This document shows positions 59,496 through 64,000 of a stretch of DNA of 64,000 nucleotides, in pieces. The notes beneath the pieces are model-generated. The model did not search any database, was not told where the DNA came from, and saw nothing but the letters and a program-made list of their open reading frames with translations. The stretch is from an uncultured Agromyces sp. (GTDB taxonomy: Bacteria > Actinomycetota > Actinomycetes > Actinomycetales > Microbacteriaceae). The position numbers and the translations under genes are program-made. The stretch's first letter is position 1, and the number at the start of each line of letters is the position of its first letter. The stretch covers positions 38,502-102,501 of the forward strand of contig CAJXGN010000010.1 in assembly GCA_913053875.1 (NCBI GenBank), in the 5' to 3' direction.

Positions 59496-59920
59496 GCCAG
59501 CACCTCCTGCCGGGCGAAGTACGCACGTCCGGCGATCCACAGGCCGCCGAGCGCGAGGATGTTCAGCACGGTCGCGATCCACGCGCCGATGATCACGCCC
59601 GGCTCGTCGCTGACCAGCAGCACCAGGATACCGAGGATCACGTGCAGCACGATGAAGATCGTCACGACGACGCGTGCGAGCCCGCTCCCGCGGCGCAGGC
59701 TGCCGGCGAGCGAGATGATGACGAGGTTGACGGTGAACCCGATGGCGATCGCAGCGATGAACGCGGGATAGCCGCCCGAGGCTTCAACGGCGGTCGCATC
59801 CCAGAACGTCCACAGCAGGCGGCCGGTCTGGTAGAGACCCCAGACTCCGTTGAGCCAGACGAGCAGGGCGACTGCAGAGACGCCGAGTGGGGGATTGGGG
59901 GGATTCACGGGCAGGACCAT
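59492..59920 (-). CDS. four-helix membrane protein coupled to the CPBP gene
   Basis: This 142-residue protein has four membrane helices (about 12-35, 45-70, 80-105 and 110-132) and a Pro/Asn-rich N-terminus. No family is recognised. An ATG at 59920 and a GTG at 59908 are possible starts. The stop overlaps the CPBP start by 4 bp, suggesting joint function. Confidence 0.65.
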   Translation of the reverse strand: MVLPVNPPNPPLGVSAVALLVWLNGVWGLYQTGRLLWTFWDATAVEASGGYPAFIAAIAIGFTVNLVIISLAGSLRRGSGLARVVVTIFIVLHVILGILVLLVSDEPGVIIGAWIATVLNILALGGLWIAGRAYFARQEVLA

Positions 59921-60051
59921 CCTTCTCTCGCTGACGCCTCGGGTCGGGCATCTGCATGCGAGCGTAGGGGATGCTTCAAACCTGTCGCAATTCCCTTCGC
60001 GAGGGTGTCCCCCAGACGGGGGCGGAACGGCCGTGCGCGCGGCCGGGGCCA

Positions 60052-60414
60052 CTAGAAGACGAAGAGTTGCCCGAGCACGATGACGGCGATGACGAACAGC
60101 ACGACGATCGCGCCGACGACCTGCAGGGCGCGGGTCGAGGCCTTCGCGATGAGGAAGCCGATGCCGAAGGGCAGCGCGATCAGCACGAGGGCGACGATCC
60201 ACCAGAACGCCGAGTAGCCGAACTGCGACGCCTCGGTGATGCGCTCGCCGCTGAAGAGCGTCTGCGTCGCCGGGTGGGTCGCGAGGCCGATCGCCGCGGA
60301 GATCGGCACCGCGACGAAGACCATGGCGATGACGCCGGCGAAGGCGCCCCACCATCCGGAGCGGTCGCCCGTGATGTCGAGGGCGTGCTCGTCGGACTGG
60401 TTGCGCTGGCTCAT
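60052..60414 (-). CDS. small membrane protein
   Basis: This 120-residue protein has a charged N-terminus (about 1-20) and three hydrophobic helices (about 22-45, 65-90 and 95-118). No family is recognised. It is preceded by AGGATCGGGG. It lies 131 bp from the next gene on the same strand. Confidence 0.6.
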   Translation of the reverse strand: MSQRNQSDEHALDITGDRSGWWGAFAGVIAMVFVAVPISAAIGLATHPATQTLFSGERITEASQFGYSAFWWIVALVLIALPFGIGFLIAKASTRALQVVGAIVVLFVIAVIVLGQLFVF

Positions 60415-60583
60415 GACCCCGATCCTAGCGGCCGTGCGGGGGTGCGGCGGTGACGGCCACGGGGCACGGCGTTCGTTCGCTCCGGGCGCACGATCCGCGC
60501 GCCGCGCGCCGCGGATCCGCTGGCCCCGCGGGCCGCTCGGGAATAGGCTGGAATCGACGCAGAGGTCTCGACTGGAGGTCATC

Positions 60584-61087
60584 ATGACGAACCCCACCGG
60601 CCACTTCGCGCAGCGGCCCGACGGCCTGTACCTGCTGTTCGACCGACTGATCGCGGCACCGATCGAGAAGGTCTGGTTCACGCTCACCGAGCCCAGCGAG
60701 ATGAAGAAGTGGATCGGCACGTATACCGGGAATCCGCGCACCGGGGGCGTGAAGTTCGTCCTCACCTCGGGAGCGAACTCAGAATGGGAGTACGCCAGCG
60801 TGCTCGAGTTCGAGCGCCCGCACCGGTTCACCGCGAACCTCGGCGAAGGCCCCGACGAGGTGCGCGTGTACTGCCACCTCACCGAGGGCTCGGGGCGAAC
60901 CGCGCTGACCCTCGGCCAGCGCCTCCGCGAGCCGGCGGACGCCGCGCGAATCGGGCCCGTCTGGGACCACTACCTCGACGCGCTGCACGCGGCCGTCTCG
61001 GGTGGAGAGGCGCCGGGTTGGGCGCACTACGGCGACGCGTACGTCGACTACTACAAGGGCCTGGTGGTTCCCGCCGGAACGGCGTGA
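60584..61087 (+). CDS. SRPBCC / AHSA1-type protein
   Basis: This 167-residue START/Bet v1-like protein has the AHSA1 pattern DRLIAAPIEKVWFTLTEPSEMKKWIGTY-like segment near residues 20-48, followed by a beta-rich half and a long C-terminal helix. Members bind hydrophobic ligands or act as co-chaperone-like domains; a specific role cannot be read. TGGAGGT precedes the ATG. It lies 20 bp before the permease gene. Confidence 0.82.
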   Translation: MTNPTGHFAQRPDGLYLLFDRLIAAPIEKVWFTLTEPSEMKKWIGTYTGNPRTGGVKFVLTSGANSEWEYASVLEFERPHRFTANLGEGPDEVRVYCHLTEGSGRTALTLGQRLREPADAARIGPVWDHYLDALHAAVSGGEAPGWAHYGDAYVDYYKGLVVPAGTA

Positions 61088-61107
61088 CGCACCCCTAGAC
61101 TGGCGCA

Positions 61108-62229
61108 ATGAAGAGGTCGTCGCGCCGCAGTTCCGATGCCACTGTCGTGGAGGAGCCGGTCGCCGGCTCCCCCCGTCCCATCGTCAGCATGATGAGCAAC
61201 CACCCGTTCCGGTGGGCGTTCGTCGCCACCTTGGGCGTGTTGCTCGCACTCTTCCTCGCCCAGGCCGCGCTCGGGCTCTCAACGGTGATCTTCGCGGTGT
61301 TCGCCGCGCTCTTCGTCTCGCTGGGGCTCGACCCGCTCATCCGCTGGTTCCAGCGACGCGGCATGAAGCGCGCGTGGGCGATCGTCACCGTCATCCTGCT
61401 GTTCGTCGGCGTGGTCGTCGGCATGCTGCTGCTGGTCATCCCGCTCATCGTCACCCAGGCCGTCGAATTCATCCAAGGGCTGCCGGACGCGATCGCCGAC
61501 ATCCAGACGCAGGACTGGTACCTCGCGGTCGAGGACTTCACCGGCGGCGCCATCTCCGGGCTCTACGACTGGCTGCTCGACCTCGTGACCGACCCGAACA
61601 CCTGGGCGACCGTCGGCGGCGGGGCGCTGCAGGTGGCCGGCACCGTCGTGAACGCCATCTCGAGCGGGTTCTTCATCTTCATCCTCACGATCTACTTCGT
61701 GGCGACCCTGGACACCATGAAGCAGGCCAGCTACTCGCTCATCTCGGCGTCGCACCGCGAGACGGTCGTCGGCTACGCGGAGCGGATCATGGACTCGATC
61801 GGCCGCTACCTCAGCGGCATGGTCATCCTGGCCTTCTTCAACGCCACGTACAGCCTGATCCTGCTGGTCATCGTCGGCGTGCCGTACGCGATCGTCATCG
61901 CGTCGGTCGCGTTCCTCATCACGCTCATCCCGCTCATCGGTACCGTGCTCACCACGATCGCCATGACGATCGTGGCGCTGTTCGTCTCGCCGACCGCAGC
62001 GATCATCGTGCTGATCTTCATGCTCATCTACATGCAGGTCGAGGCGTACATCCTCACCCCGCGCGTGATGAGCAAGGCGGTCTCGGTGCCGGGCTCGCTC
62101 GTGCTGATCGCCGCCCTCGCCGGCGGCACGCTCGCCGGCCTGCCGGGCGCGCTGGTCGCGATCCCGATCGCCGCGGGAATCCTCCTCATCATCCGCGAGG
62201 TCGTGGTGCCGAAGAAGGAGCTCAGCTAA
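61108..62229 (+). CDS. AI-2E-family (PerM/TqsA-like) permease
   Basis: This 373-residue membrane protein has about eight helices and the family features: an early LGLDPLIRWFQRRGMKR, the central soluble stretch 120-165, and the C-terminal ITLIPLIGTVLTTIAMTIVALF and LIYMQVEAYILTPRVMSKAV helices. Family members export small molecules (AI-2 is only one case) or sodium ions; the substrate is unknown. It ends 19 bp before a perfect hairpin. Confidence 0.9.
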   Translation: MKRSSRRSSDATVVEEPVAGSPRPIVSMMSNHPFRWAFVATLGVLLALFLAQAALGLSTVIFAVFAALFVSLGLDPLIRWFQRRGMKRAWAIVTVILLFVGVVVGMLLLVIPLIVTQAVEFIQGLPDAIADIQTQDWYLAVEDFTGGAISGLYDWLLDLVTDPNTWATVGGGALQVAGTVVNAISSGFFIFILTIYFVATLDTMKQASYSLISASHRETVVGYAERIMDSIGRYLSGMVILAFFNATYSLILLVIVGVPYAIVIASVAFLITLIPLIGTVLTTIAMTIVALFVSPTAAIIVLIFMLIYMQVEAYILTPRVMSKAVSVPGSLVLIAALAGGTLAGLPGALVAIPIAAGILLIIREVVVPKKELS

Positions 62230-62248
62230 CGACCCACCGGTTCGGGTC

Positions 62249-62274
62249 GAGCGGATGCCCCGGGGCATCCGCTC
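62249..62274 (+). terminator. perfect 13-bp palindromic hairpin
   Basis: GAGCGGATGCCCC (62249-62261) and GGGGCATCCGCTC (62262-62274) are exact complements without spacer bases; a few central pairs would form the loop. It carries both orientations of the recurrent heptamer (62253-62259 and 62264-62270). It is the last element typical of the main genome in this window. Confidence 0.7.
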
Positions 62275-62284
62275 GCCGCCCCCG

Positions 62285-62809
62285 TCAGGTCCAGATCGAC
62301 GGGGCCGCCGCGCGCGTGGCGGGCAGCGACACGCCCTGGCCCCACTCGAGCAGCCGCTCGGGCACGACCATCTCCTCGGGCACCTCGCCGATCGCCTCGA
62401 TGAGCTCGGCGACCGACACGGTGCCGCCACCCTGCTTGAGGAAGCGGCCGCGGATGTACCCCTTCGCGTACACCTCGGGCTCGCCGTCGGACCCCGGGCG
62501 CACGAAGCGCTGCTCGACGTAGACCGCCTTGTCGTCGAAGCCGAGGATGAGGTTGTCGCCCTGGACCAGAACCTGCGCGTCGCCCGGCGGGAAGTCCAAG
62601 ACGTAGGTCTGGCCCGCGACCGCCTGTATCCCGACCGACTCGCCCGCCGCCGGGCGGTTGACGACAATCGCCTCGCCGGCCTGTCCGGTGACGGTCTCGG
62701 CACCCGCGGCGCCAGCCTCGACAGCACTACTCTCGGTGGAGGCCGGACCGGCGGAGCCGGCCTGGTCGGCGTCCGGGGACACAAATTGTGGGTTGAAGGA
62801 TTCGGTCAT
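62285..62809 (-). CDS. hypothetical protein, proteobacterial retention-module-like
   Basis: This 174-residue acidic protein has an Ala/Glu/Gly-rich N-terminus (about 1-45), then a beta-rich segment (VVNRPAAGES, VAGQTYVLDFPPGDAQVLV, NLILGFDD). The C-terminus (VSVAELIEAIGEVPEEMVVP) resembles the N-terminal domain of large type-I-secreted repeat proteins of alphaproteobacteria, as far as I recall. GGAGG precedes the ATG. Its C-terminal end lies within a few bases of the presumed junction with the main genome and may be truncated. Confidence 0.6.
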   Translation of the reverse strand: MTESFNPQFVSPDADQAGSAGPASTESSAVEAGAAGAETVTGQAGEAIVVNRPAAGESVGIQAVAGQTYVLDFPPGDAQVLVQGDNLILGFDDKAVYVEQRFVRPGSDGEPEVYAKGYIRGRFLKQGGGTVSVAELIEAIGEVPEEMVVPERLLEWGQGVSLPATRAAAPSIWT

Positions 62810-63155
62810 TTCTTCAGCCTCCGCTATGCCTTGCCGGCGCGTTGCGTGCAGGTCGCGAGACCACCCCCCGGAAAGCTCTCGTTAACCTTCATTCGTCACA
62901 GGCTGTTTGATTTTTTGGGCGGCGGCAAGGAACCTCTTTGTGGAAACCATATATTTATGTATTATTTATGGTAAAATTAACTCAAAAGCAGTGCAGCTGA
63001 AGGCTGTTTTTGGCGACTCCTTGCGCGCCACCGGTGCGACGAACAGCCAAGCGGGGCTCCATCTACCTCGGCGCGAAATTCCGTCTCTGTGGACTGTCAA
63101 CGGCCACCGCGCCCCCGTGGGGGAGGGGGCGCAGCGCGGTGTCAGCCTCGAGGAG
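62810..63155. other. 346-bp non-coding stretch with AT-rich promoter-like region
   Basis: No gene is recognised. The first part is the leader of the minus-strand gene at 62,285. Positions 62,940-62,985 are very AT-rich, with the only such run in the window, and include TTTATGTATTATTTATGG and minus-strand TTAACC-like boxes. Positions about 63,106-63,140 hold a C/G hairpin (CGCGCCCCCGTGGGGGAGGG), possibly the terminator of the alcohol dehydrogenase fragment. Confidence 0.6.
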
Positions 63156-63530
63156 TCAGAGGGCTTCCCGCAGCAGGGCGAGATAGTCGCCCTCGCTGGC
63201 CGTGCGGGGATTGGTGGCGTGGCAGTGATCCTTCAGCGCCGCCCTGGCGATGCCCGGCAACTGCGCCTCGTTCACGCCCATGGCCGAGAGCGTCACCGGC
63301 AAGCCGATGTCCCGGTTCAACTGATCGATGGTCTCGTCCGGCGCGCCGCCGAGCAGCACGGCGAGATGATCCCACTTGCCGCCGATGGCCGCGCGGTTGA
63401 AGCGCAAGACGGCGGGCAGCAACACGGCATTGAGGGTGCCATGGTGCAGCGACAGGCCGGGCAGCGCGCCCAGCGGATGCGACAGCGCGTGCACCGCGCC
63501 GAGGCCTTTCTGGAAGGCCATGGCGCCCTC
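63156..63530 (-). pseudogene. 3' fragment of an iron-containing alcohol dehydrogenase
   Basis: About 120 C-terminal residues are present, beginning GAMAFQKGLGAVHALSHPLG with the two His ligands of the Fe-ADH family. They continue LSLHHGTLNAVLLPAVLRFN and SAMGVNEAQLPGIARAAL to a normal C-terminus. The N-terminal two-thirds are absent. It is joined in frame to a hydroxylase fragment at about 63,525-63,548, so the reading frame runs through both. This looks like a chimeric join rather than a natural fusion. Confidence 0.8.
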
Positions 63531-64000
63531 CATGGCCGCCATCATCGCCAGGTTCTCGCCTTTACGGCGGCGCTGATAACGAGCCAATACGGTCTGGTCT
63601 GCCGGCGAAAGTGCGAGCTCTTTGGCCCGCCCCAGCTCGCCCATGAGGGCCGACACATCGCCATAGCCAAGGTTTGCACCCTGGCCGGCGAGCGGGTGAA
63701 TGGTGTGGGCAGCATCGCCCACCAGTGCCAGGCCGTCGGCAACATACTCCTTGGCATGACGCTGACGCAGCGGAAACGCAAAGCGGCGCGAAACGGATTC
63801 GATAACCCCGAGCTGCTGCTCAATCGCCCGCTCCAGCTCCAACCGGAATTGCTCGGTCTCCAACGCCATCAGGCGGCGGGCTTCGGCCGTATCCTGTGAC
63901 CAAACGATAGAGCAATAGTGCTCGTCTCCAGACTCCGTCAACAACGGTAAAAACGCCAGCGGCCCGGTTGGCAAAAACACTTGGCGTGCTGTGTTGTTAT
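63531..64000 (-). pseudogene. internal fragment of a UbiH/UbiF-family FAD hydroxylase
   Basis: About 155 residues are present, running off the right edge. Family marks are VFLPTGPLAFLPL, SRRFAFPLRQRHA, the FAD-binding GDAAHTIHPLAGQGANLGYGD and RYQRRRKGENLAMMAAMEG. These enzymes hydroxylate ubiquinone precursors in proteobacteria. The C-terminal end is replaced by alcohol dehydrogenase sequence. Both ends of the gene are therefore missing in this window. Confidence 0.85.

Larger units (their letters stand above)
62275..64000. other. foreign mosaic right end, probable chimera
   Basis: After the hairpin at 62,274 the gene style changes. A protein of a proteobacterial surface-protein type is followed by an AT-rich stretch (about 62,896-62,995), the 3' end of an iron alcohol dehydrogenase and the middle of a ubiquinone-type hydroxylase. 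None is expected in an actinobacterium that uses menaquinone. No recurrent GGATGCC/GGCATCC occurs here. It is best read as two or three short joined fragments. Confidence 0.75.

Noticed and set aside
63156..63980. A novel bifunctional ubiquinone hydroxylase-alcohol dehydrogenase
   Set aside because: Both parts are fragments, the hydroxylase lacks its C-terminal end and the dehydrogenase lacks its N-terminal two-thirds. The surrounding sequence also changes source, so a chimeric join is more likely.
1..64000. tRNA, rRNA, riboswitch or origin signals
   Set aside because: No cloverleaf, conserved rRNA stretch, known riboswitch core or DnaA-box cluster was recognised by eye. Covariance-model searches could not be run here.

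Overview
The first 62.3 kb come from one very GC-rich genome with dense, often 4-bp-overlapping genes. Features that point to a high-GC actinobacterium, most likely a member of the Microbacteriaceae such as Agromyces (an inference), are: Gly/Ala/Asp-rich proteins with GTG and TTG starts, several probably leaderless regulator genes, an F420-type luciferase-like oxidoreductase, a stand-alone polyprenol-phosphate mannosyltransferase, sugar ABC transporters without their own ATPase, and a recurrent GGATGCC/GGCATCC heptamer. The last 1.7 kb (about 62,280-64,000) look different. They appear to be short pieces of unrelated proteobacterial DNA joined end to end, probably an assembly or library chimera.

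The left third (1-27 kb) is a plant-saccharide island. Two GH78 alpha-L-rhamnosidases (2120-4795 and 12785-15604) and an alpha/beta hydrolase release and trim rhamnosides. A sugar ABC transporter (15867-19128) imports the product. RhaM, RhaI, bifunctional RhaD aldolase/lactaldehyde dehydrogenase and RhaB kinase (20046-26196) take L-rhamnose to DHAP and L-lactate. A LacI-type regulator (10598-11620) probably controls this through a shared operator near TGAAACGATTCA, found at the promoters at 2.0, 15.65, 15.8 and 20.0 kb. Interleaved is a five-gene translationally coupled operon (9709 down to 5022) whose families match the D-apionate pathway: L-erythrulose kinase (DhaKL-like), D-erythrulose-4-P isomerase (RpiB-like), L-erythrulose-1-P isomerase (TPI-like), 3-oxo-isoapionate decarboxylase and D-apionate oxidoisomerase. 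A divergent FadR-type regulator controls it through two AACCGGTT sites. An SDR and an SMP-30 lactonase next door could supply aldonate. Rhamnose and apiose occur together in rhamnogalacturonan II and in plant glycosides, so the island looks built for such material.

The middle (27-44 kb) holds a TetR regulator, a NYN/LOTUS protein, a 2-hydroxyacid dehydrogenase, a DUF3800-like gene of different character, an LldR-type regulator with L-lactate dehydrogenase LldD, a very basic Ala/Arg/Lys protein, an NhaA-DsbA fusion, a GH3 beta-glucosidase flanked by two related TetR regulators, a ROK regulator, a polyprenol-phosphate mannosyltransferase and two MFS transporters. LldD carries a histone-H1-like tail and could burn the lactate made by RhaD.

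The region 44.9-54.6 kb is an arginine/ornithine/proline module: ornithine aminotransferase, a DDAH-like amidinohydrolase, PutA, an AsnC/Lrp regulator, a small GntR regulator and a LysR regulator. An F420-type oxidoreductase and remnants of a toxin-antitoxin-like pair lie between. From 54.8 to 62.2 kb are a small membrane protein, an FAD oxidoreductase, a double-MarR regulator, an AIM24 protein, a CPBP protease with small membrane proteins, an AHSA1-type protein and an AI-2E-family permease ending in a perfect hairpin at 62,249-62,274. After that the sequence changes character. No RNA genes, CRISPR arrays, insertion sequences or replication origins were recognised.
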